64,000 bases of DNA from Dongia_A sp039808885 (GTDB lineage Bacteria; Pseudomonadota; Alphaproteobacteria; Dongiales; Dongiaceae): positions 3,655-67,654 of the forward strand of contig JBDHTX010000025.1 of NCBI GenBank assembly GCA_039808885.1, in the 5' to 3' direction. The notes under the pieces were generated by a model that worked only from the letters and a program-made list of their open reading frames with translations, did no database searches and had not been told where the DNA came from. Positions 21,906-32,595 of the stretch are shown here, piece by piece. The translations under genes were made by a program, and so were the position numbers. Within the stretch, counting starts at the first letter, position 1; each line of letters opens with the position of its first letter.

Positions 21906-22679
21906 TTATTGCGTCCGGACCACCCGCGCCAGGACCAGGAGATCGACCGCCTGGGCCCCGCCGGCCTGCAGGACCCGGGCGCAGGCCTCCGCCGTGGCGC
22001 CGGTGGTGAGCACATCGTCGACCAGGAGGATGCGCTTGCCGGCGATCCTATCCCGGCCGCGCGGGGCGAGGGCGAAGGCGCCGGCGACGTTCCGCTGGCG
22101 CGCCTCCCGCCCCAGATGCCCCTGGGTCGGGGTGGCCCGGCGCCGCACCAGGAGGTCCGGCACCACGCGTTTTCCTTGCGCCCGGCCGATCGCATTGGCG
22201 AGCACGGCGGCCTGGTTGTAGCGCCGGCGCACCAGCCGCCGCCAATGCAGCGGCACCGGCGCGACAATGTCCGCGTCGGCGATCAGGGCGGCCCCGGCGC
22301 GCGCCATCCAGCCGGCGAAGGTCGCCGCCCCCTCCAGCCGGTCGGCATGCTTGAAACGCAGGACCAGATCGCGGCTGGCGTCGTCATAGGCGAGCGCCGC
22401 GCGCGCCCGGTCGAAGCGCGGGCGCCTGGCGCTGCAGGCGCCGCACAAGGCGTCGGCGCCCAGGTCGAACTCGAAGGGCAGTCCGCAGGCGGCGCAGCAG
22501 GGCGGCCCCAGAAATCGCAGCTTCGACCAGCAGACGCCGCACAGCGCGCCGTGATCGCCGACCAATTCGCCGCATTGCAGGCAGCGCGGCGGCAGCACCG
22601 CGTCGCACAGCCGCGATGCCGACCGGCGCAACAGCGACAGCCAGGGCATGCGTTCCAAGGGCGTGGCGAAGCCAAGCAT
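21906..22679 (-). CDS. comF: ComF family phosphoribosyltransferase-like protein
   Basis: A 257-residue protein. An N-terminal double zinc-finger region (PPRCLQCGE, CGVCW, CCAACGLPF, LCGAC, residues 30-85) is followed by a type I phosphoribosyltransferase domain with the PRPP loop ILLVDDVLTTGAT at about 220. ComF is required for DNA uptake in competent species; in others its role is undefined. It heads the comF-grxC-nitrilase direction of transcription and is divergent from the next methyltransferase. Confidence 0.93.
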   Translation of the reverse strand: MLGFATPLERMPWLSLLRRSASRLCDAVLPPRCLQCGELVGDHGALCGVCWSKLRFLGPPCCAACGLPFEFDLGADALCGACSARRPRFDRARAALAYDDASRDLVLRFKHADRLEGAATFAGWMARAGAALIADADIVAPVPLHWRRLVRRRYNQAAVLANAIGRAQGKRVVPDLLVRRRATPTQGHLGREARQRNVAGAFALAPRGRDRIAGKRILLVDDVLTTGATAEACARVLQAGGAQAVDLLVLARVVRTQ

Positions 22680-22749
22680 GGCTCAGCTTGCGAAGTGCCG
22701 CCGCCTGTTGTCAATTGGCGCCGGATTTCGAAGCCAGGGTGGAGCGAAG

Positions 22750-23643
22750 GTGCACGAGACCGTTCCCGAGCGCGCGCGGATTTTCGATCGGCGGCTGTTG
22801 CGCCGGCGGCGTGCCCGTGCCGTGGCTGACGCCGGCGGCCACGATTTCCTGCTGCGCGAGGTCGGCGACCGGCTGGTCGACCGGCTGGCCGATGTCACCC
22901 GCCGGTTTCCCCTGGCCCTCGATCTCGGCTGCCGCGGCGGCACGCTCGGCGGATTGCTGGCGGGGCGCGGCGGCATCGACACGCTGCTGCAATGCGACCT
23001 CGCCGCCGGCTGCGCGCAACGGGCGCGATCCGCGGGACCGGTCTTCGTCGCGGACGAAGAATTGCTGCCGGTGGGCGGCCAGAGCCTCGACCTCGTCCTC
23101 AGCAATCTGGCGCTGCACTGGGTGAATGACCTGCCCGGCGCGCTGGCGCAGATCCGCGCCGCGCTGAAGCCGGACGGATTGTTCCTCGCCAGCATGTTCG
23201 GCGCCGGCACACTGGCCGAACTGCGCTCTTGCCTGATGGAGGCGGAGCTGGCGGAAAGCGGCGGCGCCAGCCCGCGGGTCTCGCCCTTCGCCGGCTTGCG
23301 CGACGCCGCCGGGCTCCTGCAGCGGGCCGGCTTCGCCCTGCCCGTTGCCGACAGCGACACCATCACCGTCACCTATCCGGACCTGTTCCGCCTGCTCGCC
23401 GATCTGCGCGGCATGGGCGAGACCAACCTGCTGCTGGAACGGATCAAGCATCCGACGCGCCGCGCAATCTTCGCCCGGGCCGCGGCGCTCTATCAGGAGC
23501 GCTTCGCCGAGCCCGACGGAAGGCTGCGCGCAACCTTCCAGGTCCTGTTCCTGACCGGCTGGGCGCCCCATGAATCCCAGCAGCAACCCGCACGGCGCGG
23601 CAGCGGCAAGACCGATCTTCGCGACGTGCTGGGCAACGGCTGA
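22750..23643 (+). CDS. BioC/NDUFAF5-like SAM methyltransferase
   Basis: A protein of about 297 residues if started at GTG 22750, which has GGAG five bases upstream and avoids overlap with comF. ATG 22678 is an alternative. It begins IFDRRLLRRRRARA, has the SAM pocket LDLGCRGGTL and LDLVLSNLALHWVNDLPG, then PDGLFLASMFG. This matches the alphaproteobacterial relatives of human NDUFAF5, which hydroxylates an arginine of complex I, and is only distantly like BioC of biotin synthesis. I therefore do not assign bioC. Confidence 0.82.
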   Translation: MHETVPERARIFDRRLLRRRRARAVADAGGHDFLLREVGDRLVDRLADVTRRFPLALDLGCRGGTLGGLLAGRGGIDTLLQCDLAAGCAQRARSAGPVFVADEELLPVGGQSLDLVLSNLALHWVNDLPGALAQIRAALKPDGLFLASMFGAGTLAELRSCLMEAELAESGGASPRVSPFAGLRDAAGLLQRAGFALPVADSDTITVTYPDLFRLLADLRGMGETNLLLERIKHPTRRAIFARAAALYQERFAEPDGRLRATFQVLFLTGWAPHESQQQPARRGSGKTDLRDVLGNG

Positions 23644-23645
23644 AG

Positions 23646-23674
23646 AAAACGGCCCGGGTGGTCATCCCGGGCCG
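23646..23674 (-). terminator. Hairpin terminator between methyltransferase and TPR genes
   Basis: 9-base perfect arms CGGCCCGGG (23650-23658) and CCCGGGCCG (23666-23674) around a 7-base loop. The minus strand continues TTTT (23649-23646). It is placed at a convergent junction, so it is probably bidirectional. Confidence 0.75.
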
Positions 23675-23702
23675 CCGGAAGCGAAGGGCCGCTTGCGGGA
23701 GA

Positions 23703-25025
23703 TCAGGCCGCCTTGCGGCTCCCCCGGTCGCGGTAGCGGTGGGCCAGCGGGCTGTTCGGCTTCAGCGCCAGGCGCTCGTTGGCGAGGGCCCGCACCAGGC
23801 CGGGCTGGCCGCCGCGCTGCGCCGCCTCGATCAGGGTGAGATCGATCAGGTCGCGCTGGGCATGGCTGCCGCCGAAGCGGCCGGCGATATTGCGCAAGGG
23901 GCGCAGGATCTCGATCACCGCCGGATAGCTGCCCTGCTCGAAGGCGAGCAAGGCGCGACCCAGCGGCAGCCCCACCTCCCGCGTCATCGCGGCATTGTCC
24001 GATTGCTTGTGGGCGGTCTGCGCCATGACCGAGACCACCCGCTCCGCCTCGTCCCGCCGACCGGCGCCAAGCAGCGCCAGCACGGCGTGCACGTCGTTGA
24101 AGGCATAGAGGCGGTCCTCGCCCTGGGGCTGCCAGCGGTCGGCGATCGCTTCCCACCGGTTGCCGACGTCGATGCCGCGCATCTGCAGCCGCCACAGCAG
24201 GGCCGACGCATCGACCATGTCGAGGATGATGTTGGACTGGCCGCCCCGGATCGGGCCGTCATAGAGCTTCAGCACCTCGGCGTTCTGGTCGGCCTCAAGC
24301 TGGAACAGCGCCAGGTGCCACCAGTTGTGGACGGCGAAGAAGGATTCCGGCGCCCAGCCGGATTCGCCGTCGCGCAGCCATTTGGCGCCGTCCTCGTAGC
24401 GGCCCATCATCTCCATGACATGGGCAACGGCATGATAGGCCCAACCGTCGCGGGGGCTGAGCTGGATGGCGCGGCGGCCGGCTTCCTCGGCCCGCGCGTA
24501 GTCGCCCATCTCCTCCAGGCCGAAGGAGTGCATGGCGAGCAAGGCATGATAGCCGGGCATGGATTGCTGCCATTCCGGCAGCACGCGGGCCACGCGGTCG
24601 CGCAGGTTGCGGCTGTCGCCGCGGTAGAAGTCGAGCAGATGGCCCATCTGCAAGGCGAGGATGTCGCGCGGGTCGGCGATCAGGATGTCCTCCAGCCGCT
24701 CCGAGGCGCGGTGGAAGGCGCCGTCGACCAGGCAGGCCACCGCCGCCGCGTGGCGCCGCTCGCGCTCGTTCAGCTTGACCTTGCGCAGCCTCGCCAGCAA
24801 CTCGGCCGCCTGCGCGACCGGGCCGCGCTCCATGCCGCTCAGCAGCAGATAGGCCTTCAAGGCGATGGCCATGGCGAAGTCCGGGCTCTCGGCCAGCGCC
24901 GCGTCGCAGGTGGCGACCGGGTCACCGACATAGCAATTGAACTGGCAGATCGCCGTCTCGTAGAGCTCCAGCGACCTGGCATCCGCCCCGCTCAGCGGCG
25001 CATCGCGGTGATCTTTCAGGATCAT
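23703..25025 (-). CDS. Tetratricopeptide repeat protein, TTC38-like
   Basis: A 440-residue soluble protein made of helical repeats. YETAICQFNCYVGDPVATCDAALAESPDFAMA, GMERGPVAQ, AVACLVDGAFHRASERLEDILIADPRDILAL and a W-rich HNWWHLALFQLE segment near 245 match bacterial homologues of TTC38. It has no signal peptide or catalytic motif. ATG 25025 follows GAGGGAG. The function is not known. A Crp-type regulator gene lies 128 bases upstream in the same orientation. Confidence 0.82.
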   Translation of the reverse strand: MILKDHRDAPLSGADARSLELYETAICQFNCYVGDPVATCDAALAESPDFAMAIALKAYLLLSGMERGPVAQAAELLARLRKVKLNERERRHAAAVACLVDGAFHRASERLEDILIADPRDILALQMGHLLDFYRGDSRNLRDRVARVLPEWQQSMPGYHALLAMHSFGLEEMGDYARAEEAGRRAIQLSPRDGWAYHAVAHVMEMMGRYEDGAKWLRDGESGWAPESFFAVHNWWHLALFQLEADQNAEVLKLYDGPIRGGQSNIILDMVDASALLWRLQMRGIDVGNRWEAIADRWQPQGEDRLYAFNDVHAVLALLGAGRRDEAERVVSVMAQTAHKQSDNAAMTREVGLPLGRALLAFEQGSYPAVIEILRPLRNIAGRFGGSHAQRDLIDLTLIEAAQRGGQPGLVRALANERLALKPNSPLAHRYRDRGSRKAA

Positions 25026-25153
25026 GTTCGACTCCCTCTTTGTCCGGCTTCGCCGGGCCCTCCCGGCAGCCGCGTCCCCGTCGCTTCCGGTCTAGATGAT
25101 TGCGCAAAGGGACGCTGTGAGACCGTTCACAACGCCGCGCCGCGCTCGGAGGT

Positions 25154-25873
25154 TCAGCCTGCCGAATCGCGCTCCAGGGCCGCCTGGTTGCGCAGCCCAC
25201 CCAGGTCGGTGATGGTCAGTCCGCCTTCTTCGGTGCTGACGATGCCTTTGTTGCTCCAGGCCGAAAGCTGCTTGTTGATCGCCTCGCGCGAGACGCCCAG
25301 CATCTGCGCCAGCTCGGTCTGCGAGAAGCGCTTGCCGAGCCGGGCCGAATTGCCGTCGATCTCGGCATGGGCGGTCACCAGGTCGTTGAGCTTGCGCGCC
25401 AGGCGCACCGGCAGCTCGGCAAAGGCGAAATCGCTCAGCAGATCGGTTTTCAGCCGCAGGCGCTCGCACAGCAACTCGATGATGTGGCGGCCCAGCTGGG
25501 CGTCGTTCTCGAGCACGGAGAGAAAGGCCGAACGCTGGATGACCAGGAGCTGCGTCGTCTCCTGCGCCGTGGCATTGGCGGTGCGCGGCAGGCCGTCGAG
25601 CAGCGCGATCTCGCCGAAGACGTCGCCCGGCTCCATGATCGAGAAGGTCAGCTCCTTGCCGCTGTCGCTGCCGACCCAGATACGCACCAGCCCGTCGATC
25701 ACGGCATAGAGCGCGTCGCCCTCGTCGCCGCGGTTGAACAGGGTCTCGCGCCGCCCCAGCTGCTTGGTCACCGACAGCGTGGAGAGCCGGCCGAGGACCG
25801 CGTCGCTTACGTCCTTGAACAGGAAGCTGCGCCGGATCAGGGCCTGGCGTTCATTCTGGTCCAGTTTCCGCAT
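25154..25873 (-). CDS. Crp/Fnr family transcriptional regulator
   Basis: A protein of about 239 residues with an N-terminal cyclic-nucleotide-type beta barrel (GDEGDALYAVIDGLVRIW, PGDVFGEIALLDG) and a dimer helix. A C-terminal winged helix carries the recognition helix SQTELAQMLGVSREAINKQL. There is no N-terminal cysteine cluster, so it is not an oxygen-sensing FNR. The barrel keeps the GEIALLDG-PRTA phosphate-binding pattern expected for cyclic nucleotide binding, which could connect it to the cyclase gene at 26780. ATG 25873 has AGGTGGG six bases upstream; the in-frame TTG 25891 is weaker. Confidence 0.88.
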   Translation of the reverse strand: MRKLDQNERQALIRRSFLFKDVSDAVLGRLSTLSVTKQLGRRETLFNRGDEGDALYAVIDGLVRIWVGSDSGKELTFSIMEPGDVFGEIALLDGLPRTANATAQETTQLLVIQRSAFLSVLENDAQLGRHIIELLCERLRLKTDLLSDFAFAELPVRLARKLNDLVTAHAEIDGNSARLGKRFSQTELAQMLGVSREAINKQLSAWSNKGIVSTEEGGLTITDLGGLRNQAALERDSAG

Positions 25874-26114
25874 ATCCATCCCACCTGGCAAAACATCGCA
25901 TCAGCCAAGATCTGGGCACGCCCACGCCCCCAGGGTGTGAAGGGGGTCACAGGGTCGGCCGGCGAGAATGCTTAAATCCTAGTCCGTGCGGTGGTCGGCA
26001 CCAGGGCTCCGGCCGGAAACCGGCTGGTGCGGCCTGGAACGAAATCCACCGGCAACGCGGCGTTGGTGCTACTATTACCGCACCTTGTGGGGACTTGGAA
26101 CATAGAGGTGAGCG

Positions 26115-26756
26115 ATGCGTGGCATGGAATCCATGACGTCCGGCTTGCGGCTGCCCCTGGCGGCGATTCTGCTGCCCGGGTTGCTGCTGCTCTCCGCGGC
26201 GCCGGCGCTGGCCGAGAGCCGCACGTGCCAGATTGAGCGCGTGGCCGGCACGGCAACCCTGTCGCATGAGGGCAAGCGCGTCGCGGCCAAGGCCGGCGCG
26301 GCGCTGGCCGCCAAGGACCAGATTCGCACCGGCGGCGACGGCCATGTCGAGATCACCTGCTCCGACCAGACCACCGTCACCCTGGGCGCCGAGACCGAGC
26401 TCAATCTCGGCTCGCTGGTCGGCGAGCAGGGCGAGAGCGAGACCATCGCCATGAGCCTGCATCGCGGCATCGCCAAGTTCCTGGCCCCGGTGCGGACCTG
26501 GGGCACCTTCAACGTGTTCGGCCCGGTCGCCGTCGCCTCGGTGCGCTCGACCGAATGGGTGATGGAGACGCCGAAGCGCGGCACCAACGTGCTGGTCCTC
26601 AAGGGCCGGGTCGAGGTGCGCGCCAAGACGTCCGAGGGCTACATCCTGGCGGCCGGCCAGGGGGTCGACGTGGCCAAGGACGGCAAGATGGGCGACCCCA
26701 AGACCTGGGGGGCCGAGCGGGTGGAAAAGACGCTGAAAAGGCTGGCTTTCCCCTGA
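26115..26756 (+). CDS. Secreted FecR domain protein
   Basis: A 213-residue protein with a signal peptide (hydrophobic core about 11-28, ending ALA-ES). A FecR-type domain then runs from about 36 to 140 (GTATLSHEGKRVAAKAGAAL, DQIRTGGDGHVEI, VASVRSTEWVM). The C-terminus is basic. It has no sigma-regulator transmembrane topology, so it is a free periplasmic FecR-like protein. ATG 26115 follows AGAGGTGAG. It is 23 bases before the CHASE2-cyclase gene; this FecR/CHASE2-cyclase pairing recurs in bacteria and suggests the FecR protein feeds the CHASE2 sensor. Confidence 0.85.
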   Translation: MRGMESMTSGLRLPLAAILLPGLLLLSAAPALAESRTCQIERVAGTATLSHEGKRVAAKAGAALAAKDQIRTGGDGHVEITCSDQTTVTLGAETELNLGSLVGEQGESETIAMSLHRGIAKFLAPVRTWGTFNVFGPVAVASVRSTEWVMETPKRGTNVLVLKGRVEVRAKTSEGYILAAGQGVDVAKDGKMGDPKTWGAERVEKTLKRLAFP

Positions 26757-26779
26757 CATTCCGGGTGTAGGCGCGTCGC

Positions 26780-28714
26780 ATGCGTACCAGTATGGGAAAA
26801 CTGCGTCCGTTCTGGGCGCTTGCGGCACTGGCGGCCGGGTTGCTTCTCGGTGCCTGGCATCCGAGCGGTCAATTTGCCGCCACCGCGTCGCTGGAAGGAC
26901 GGCTGCTCGATCTGCGCCACATGGTTCGCGGCCCGGTGCCGCCGCCGCCGGATTTCGTCGTCGTCGCCGTCGACGACAAGACGCTGAGCCGGCTGCAGCG
27001 TTTTCCGGTGCCGCGCAGTTCCATCGCCGACGCGATCAACCGCCTGACCGATGCCGGCGCCAAGGTCGTCGCCGTCGACCTGCTCCTGCTGGAGCGCGAG
27101 GCCCCGGCGACCGATAGCGGCCTGTCGGCAGGTGACGCGGCGCTGGCCGAGGCGCTGCGCCGCAACGGCCACGTCATCCTGGCCGCGGCGGCAACACCGG
27201 ACCTTGCCGCGACTTCAGGCAATTGGGACACGCTGATCCGGCGCAATTCGTTCCCGATCGTGGAGAAGACCGCCGGCTTCCCGGAATTCACCACCCGTCC
27301 GGTCGGCGCCATGCTGCCGATCGACGCCCTGGCCGAGGTCGCCCAGCTCGCCCAGGTCAATGTCCCGCGCGATCCCGACAATGCCCTGCGCCGCATTCCG
27401 CTCGCCATGCCGGTGCAGGACACCGGCTACCTGCCGGCGATGCCGTTGGAAGTCGTGCGCCTGCTGCGCGACGTGGCGCGCGGCGACATGCGGCTGCGGC
27501 TGGGCGACGGGGTGATGCTGGGCGGCATGTGGATTCCGACCGATGTCGACAGCACCATCGCCCTCAACCACTATGGCGGCCAGGGCAGCTTCCCCACCTA
27601 TTCGCTGATCGACGTGATCGACGGGCAGGTTCCGCCCCAGGCCCTGGCCGGCAAGGCCGTCTTCGTCGGTTCCACCGCGCTTGGCATCGTCGACATGTTC
27701 CTGTCACCCTATTCGGCGCAATTGCCTGGCGTCGAGGCGCTGGCGACCGCGGCCGCGAACATCGCCACCGGCACCTATCTGCGCCATGACGGCACCACCT
27801 TCGTGATCGACCTGATCCTCGCGGGGGCGCTGGGGCTGCTCGCCTTCTTCGCCGCCAATTTCCGCTCGCTGGGTGCCGCCGCCCTGGGCACCGCCGCGTT
27901 GTGGCTCGCCGCCGCGACCGCCCTGCAACTCGCGTTCTCCCAGATGCATCTGTGGCTCGACGGCACCGGTTGCGTCTTGGCGCTTGCCGGTGTCGGGCTT
28001 GTCACTTTCGGCGGGCGCATCGTGCAGCAGCGCCGCATCTCCGGCGAATTGCAGCATGAGCGTGACAACCTTGCGCGCTATCACTCGCCGCTGCTCACCG
28101 ATTGGCTGGCGGCGCAACGCCGCCCGAGCTTCAACGAACGCGCGCAGGACGCCGCGGTGATGTTCGTCGACGTCGCCGGCTTCACCCGGCGCAGCGAACG
28201 GGTGGGACCGGCGGCGACGGTCGATTTCCTGCGCGACCTGCACGGCCGCATCGAGCGCGCCGCCCTCGCCCATCGCGGCGTTATCGAGCAGTTCATGGGC
28301 GACGGCGCCATGATCATCTTCGGGCTGCCGGAGCCGGGCGCCGACGACGCCGCCCGGGCGCTGGCGGCGGCGCAGCAATTGATGTCCGATCTCGGCGACT
28401 GGAACATCGACCTGAAGGGTCAAGGCGAGGAGCCGGTGCGGCTGCGCGTCGGGTTGCACTACGGCCCGGTGGTGGCAGCACTGCTGGGCGGCGAGCGCCA
28501 GGGCCAGATCACCGTCGCCGGCGACACGGTGAATGTCGCGAGCCGCCTGCAGGAAATGGGCAAGGAGCACGGCGCGGCCATCGTCGCCTCGGCCGAGTTC
28601 GTCACCAGCGTGCGGAGCGCCGGTCGCGACGATCTCCTCGCCGGGCTGCAGCGCCTGACCGGCCAGAAGGTCCGGGGGCGCGACGAGACCATCGACCTCT
28701 GGATCCACCGGTGA
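26780..28714 (+). CDS. CHASE2 sensor adenylate/guanylate cyclase
   Basis: A 644-residue membrane protein. An N-terminal helix (about 10-30) is followed by an extracytoplasmic CHASE2 domain (about 35-340, with LLDLRH, VVAVDDKTL, AKVVAVDLLLLER). Three closely spaced membrane helices lie at about 345-425, and a class III nucleotide cyclase domain covers about 450-620. The two metal-binding aspartates are in MFVDVAGFT and in the FMGDGAMIIFG strand. The sensor output is a cyclic nucleotide, plausibly read by the Crp-type regulator encoded 0.9 kb upstream on the other strand (inference). Confidence 0.93.
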   Translation: MRTSMGKLRPFWALAALAAGLLLGAWHPSGQFAATASLEGRLLDLRHMVRGPVPPPPDFVVVAVDDKTLSRLQRFPVPRSSIADAINRLTDAGAKVVAVDLLLLEREAPATDSGLSAGDAALAEALRRNGHVILAAAATPDLAATSGNWDTLIRRNSFPIVEKTAGFPEFTTRPVGAMLPIDALAEVAQLAQVNVPRDPDNALRRIPLAMPVQDTGYLPAMPLEVVRLLRDVARGDMRLRLGDGVMLGGMWIPTDVDSTIALNHYGGQGSFPTYSLIDVIDGQVPPQALAGKAVFVGSTALGIVDMFLSPYSAQLPGVEALATAAANIATGTYLRHDGTTFVIDLILAGALGLLAFFAANFRSLGAAALGTAALWLAAATALQLAFSQMHLWLDGTGCVLALAGVGLVTFGGRIVQQRRISGELQHERDNLARYHSPLLTDWLAAQRRPSFNERAQDAAVMFVDVAGFTRRSERVGPAATVDFLRDLHGRIERAALAHRGVIEQFMGDGAMIIFGLPEPGADDAARALAAAQQLMSDLGDWNIDLKGQGEEPVRLRVGLHYGPVVAALLGGERQGQITVAGDTVNVASRLQEMGKEHGAAIVASAEFVTSVRSAGRDDLLAGLQRLTGQKVRGRDETIDLWIHR

Positions 28715-28763
28715 CACCAGGCATTTCCCTGGCCGGATGAAAAGCTTCTGACGTGCGGGTTCG

Positions 28764-29372
28764 CTACCGCTTCCCGCTCAAATGCCAGCGCAGCAGGGCG
28801 AGGCGATCGTTGCCCCAGAACACCTCGCCGTCGACGATGAAGCTCGGCACGCCGAAGACGCCGAGCGCGACCGCGTCGGTCACCGCATGGTGCAGCCGCG
28901 CCTTCGTGTCCGACGATTTCGACGCCTCGACCAGGCGCCGGGGATCGAGGCCGGCGTCGCGCGCGGCGGCGGAGATCACCGATTCCGTATCCGGCGCGTC
29001 GCGATTTCCCATCACCATGGCGTAGACGCTCCTGGCAAAAGTCGCGCAGCCCTCGGTTTCCTTCGCCGCCTCGGTCGCCGCCAGGTTGAAGCGCAGCCAG
29101 TCGTAGCGCTCCCACACCACCGGTTTCAGCGGAATGCCGTAGAAGGCCGCCCAGCGCCCGGCATCCTTGTCGCGATAGGCGGTGTCGTACTGCCCGGAGG
29201 TCGGCGCGCCGGAGAACGGGTCCCATTTGCGCGCCACCATCAGCAGGTCGAAGTCGAGCGGTTTCCAGGTCACCTCGACGCCGCAATCCTTCTCCAGCGC
29301 CGCCATCTGCGTGCTGGCGAGGTAGGAATAGCGGCTGTTGAGGGCGAAATAGAAATCCACGTGCTTGGGCAT
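28764..29372 (-). CDS. 2-hydroxychromene-2-carboxylate isomerase family (kappa GST fold)
   Basis: A 202-residue DsbA-fold protein. It begins VDFYFALNSRYSYLAS with the active-site serine in place of the DsbA cysteine, and has WKPLDF, GQYDTAY and GVFGVPSFIVDGEVFWGNDRL, all typical of HCCA isomerase/kappa glutathione transferase. ATG 29372 follows GGGGAG. The physiological substrate is unknown. It lies downstream of mcd in the same direction with a 140-base gap. Confidence 0.85.
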   Translation of the reverse strand: MPKHVDFYFALNSRYSYLASTQMAALEKDCGVEVTWKPLDFDLLMVARKWDPFSGAPTSGQYDTAYRDKDAGRWAAFYGIPLKPVVWERYDWLRFNLAATEAAKETEGCATFARSVYAMVMGNRDAPDTESVISAAARDAGLDPRRLVEASKSSDTKARLHHAVTDAVALGVFGVPSFIVDGEVFWGNDRLALLRWHLSGKR

Positions 29373-29512
29373 CGGCGGCTCCCCGATCTGGGCCGGTGTC
29401 TTGCTCTCACGGGGAGTAGACCACAGGGTGCCGCCGGCTGTCGCCAGCCGAATCCATGCAGCGGCGTCACGTCGCCCCGTCCCAGGGCGCAAGGCGCCGG
29501 GCGGCTCGGAAA

Positions 29513-31174
29513 CTAGTTGCGTCCGCTGAGCAGCCCGCGCGCCACGACCTGGGCCTGGATTTCGGCCGCGCCCTCGAAGACGTTGAGGATGCGGGCGTCG
29601 CACAGCACGCGGCTGATGGCGTATTCCTGGGCGTAGCCGTTCCCGCCATGGATCTGGAGCGCGTTGTCGGCATTGGCCCAGGCGACGCGCGCCGCCAGCA
29701 GCTTGGCCATGCCGGCGGGGATGTCGCAGCGCCGGTCGCTGTCCTTCTCCCGCGCCGCGAAATAGGAAAGCTGGCGGGCGATCATCGTCTCGACCGCCAT
29801 CCAGGCGAGCTTGCCGTGGACACGGGGGAAATCATAGATCGGCTTGCCGAACTGGATGCGCTCGCGGGCGTATTTGAGGCCGAGCTCCATGGCGCATTGC
29901 GCGACGCCCACCGCGCGCGCGGCGGTCTGGATGCGCGCCGATTCGAAGGTCGCCATCAGCTGCTTGAAGCCCTCGCCCTCGCGCCCGCCGAGCAGGTTGG
30001 CCGCCGGCACCTCGAAACCGTCGAAGCCGATCTCGTATTCCTTCATGCCGCGATAACCGAGCACGCCGATCTCGCCGCCCGACATGCCCTTGGCCGGGAA
30101 CGGATCGGAATCGGTACCGCGCGGCTTCTCCGCCAGGAACATGGAGAGGCCGCGATAGTCGCTCGAATTGGGATCGGTGCGCGCCAGGAGGGTCATCACG
30201 TCGGCGCGCGCCGCATGGGTGATCCAGGTCTTGTTGCCCGTCACCTTATAGGTGTCGCCGTCCTTGACTGCGCGGGTCTTGAGCGCGCCGAGGTCGGAAC
30301 CGGTATTTGGCTCGGTGAAGACGGCGGTCGGCAGGATCTCGCCGCTGGCGAGCCTGGGCAGCCAGTATTGCTTCTGGGCCTCGGTGCCGCCGAGGCGGAT
30401 CAGCTCGGCGGCGATTTCCGAGCGGGTGCCGAGCGAGCCGAGGCCGATATAGCCGCGCGACAATTCCTCGGTGACGACGCACATGGCGAGCTTGCCCAAG
30501 CCCGCGCCGCCGAACTCCTCCGGCACGGTCAGGCCGAAAACGCCCATCTCGGCCAGCTGTCCGACGATCTCGAGCGGGATCAACTCGTCCTTCAGGTGCC
30601 AGCGATGCGCGTCCTCGCGATGGTCCTCGGCGAAGCGGCGGAACTGGTCGCGGATCAGCAGCAGCGTCTCGTCGCCGAGCGCCGCCTCGCCGAAATCACC
30701 CTCGGCGATCAGCGTTGCCAGGCGCGCACGGGCCGCCGGCGAATTGCCGCCGCGCAGGCGCTCCTCCTGGGTCCGCAGGGTGGCGAGGTCACTGTCGCCA
30801 AGGCCAAGATCGCCCGGCCGCACGATCTCGCCCTGGCTCATGGGCAGGCCGCCCAGGATCTGCGCCAGGTATTCGGCAAAGCCGATCTGCAGGATCAACT
30901 GCTCGCGTTCGCCGAGCGTGCCGCCCTGCTGCAGCTTCTCCGCCCAGTCGAGCGTCGCGCGCAAGGCGGCGACATAGGTGGCAAGCCAGGCGAAGCCGTG
31001 CGCCGCATGCTGCTCGCGATCCAGCGCCGCGGCGTCCAGCTTGCCGTCCTTGGACAGGCGGCGCCCAAGCGAGGCCTGGGCGCGTGACAGCACATCCTCC
31101 GCCGCGCCGAGGGCGGCGCGGCAGGACGCGATCAAGTCGGATTGAGGCGCAACGGCCTGCGCGGCGACGCTCAT
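29513..31174 (-). CDS. mcd: (2S)-Methylsuccinyl-CoA dehydrogenase
   Basis: A 553-residue acyl-CoA dehydrogenase with an extra N-terminal region of about 150 residues before the usual ACAD fold. That length is the known form of Mcd in the ethylmalonyl-CoA pathway, where it oxidises (2S)-methylsuccinyl-CoA to mesaconyl-CoA. The ACAD core shows LTVPEEFGGAGLGKL, PTAVFTEPNTGSDLGALKTRA, NKTWITHA and HGGNGYAQEYAISRVLCDARI. It lies 52 bases downstream of ccr, whose product begins the same pathway. This context decides the name over a generic acyl-CoA dehydrogenase. Confidence 0.92.
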   Translation of the reverse strand: MSVAAQAVAPQSDLIASCRAALGAAEDVLSRAQASLGRRLSKDGKLDAAALDREQHAAHGFAWLATYVAALRATLDWAEKLQQGGTLGEREQLILQIGFAEYLAQILGGLPMSQGEIVRPGDLGLGDSDLATLRTQEERLRGGNSPAARARLATLIAEGDFGEAALGDETLLLIRDQFRRFAEDHREDAHRWHLKDELIPLEIVGQLAEMGVFGLTVPEEFGGAGLGKLAMCVVTEELSRGYIGLGSLGTRSEIAAELIRLGGTEAQKQYWLPRLASGEILPTAVFTEPNTGSDLGALKTRAVKDGDTYKVTGNKTWITHAARADVMTLLARTDPNSSDYRGLSMFLAEKPRGTDSDPFPAKGMSGGEIGVLGYRGMKEYEIGFDGFEVPAANLLGGREGEGFKQLMATFESARIQTAARAVGVAQCAMELGLKYARERIQFGKPIYDFPRVHGKLAWMAVETMIARQLSYFAAREKDSDRRCDIPAGMAKLLAARVAWANADNALQIHGGNGYAQEYAISRVLCDARILNVFEGAAEIQAQVVARGLLSGRN

Positions 31175-31226
31175 CGAACCAGCTCCCTACAAAGGCTGGC
31201 GCGCGGGAAGTTCCGCGCGCGATCAC

Positions 31227-32513
<1,287 letters not shown>

Positions 32514-32595
32514 GTCCCTGATCCCTGGTCGCTGCCCGGACCGGCCTTCTGGCCGCGTCCCTCACTTGGGGATCATGCCTTCGCACTTGCGATTA

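Noticed and set aside
22750..23643. BioC (malonyl-ACP methyltransferase)
   Set aside because: The N-terminal FDRR-type start and C-terminal part fit the NDUFAF5-like branch, and no biotin genes are nearby.
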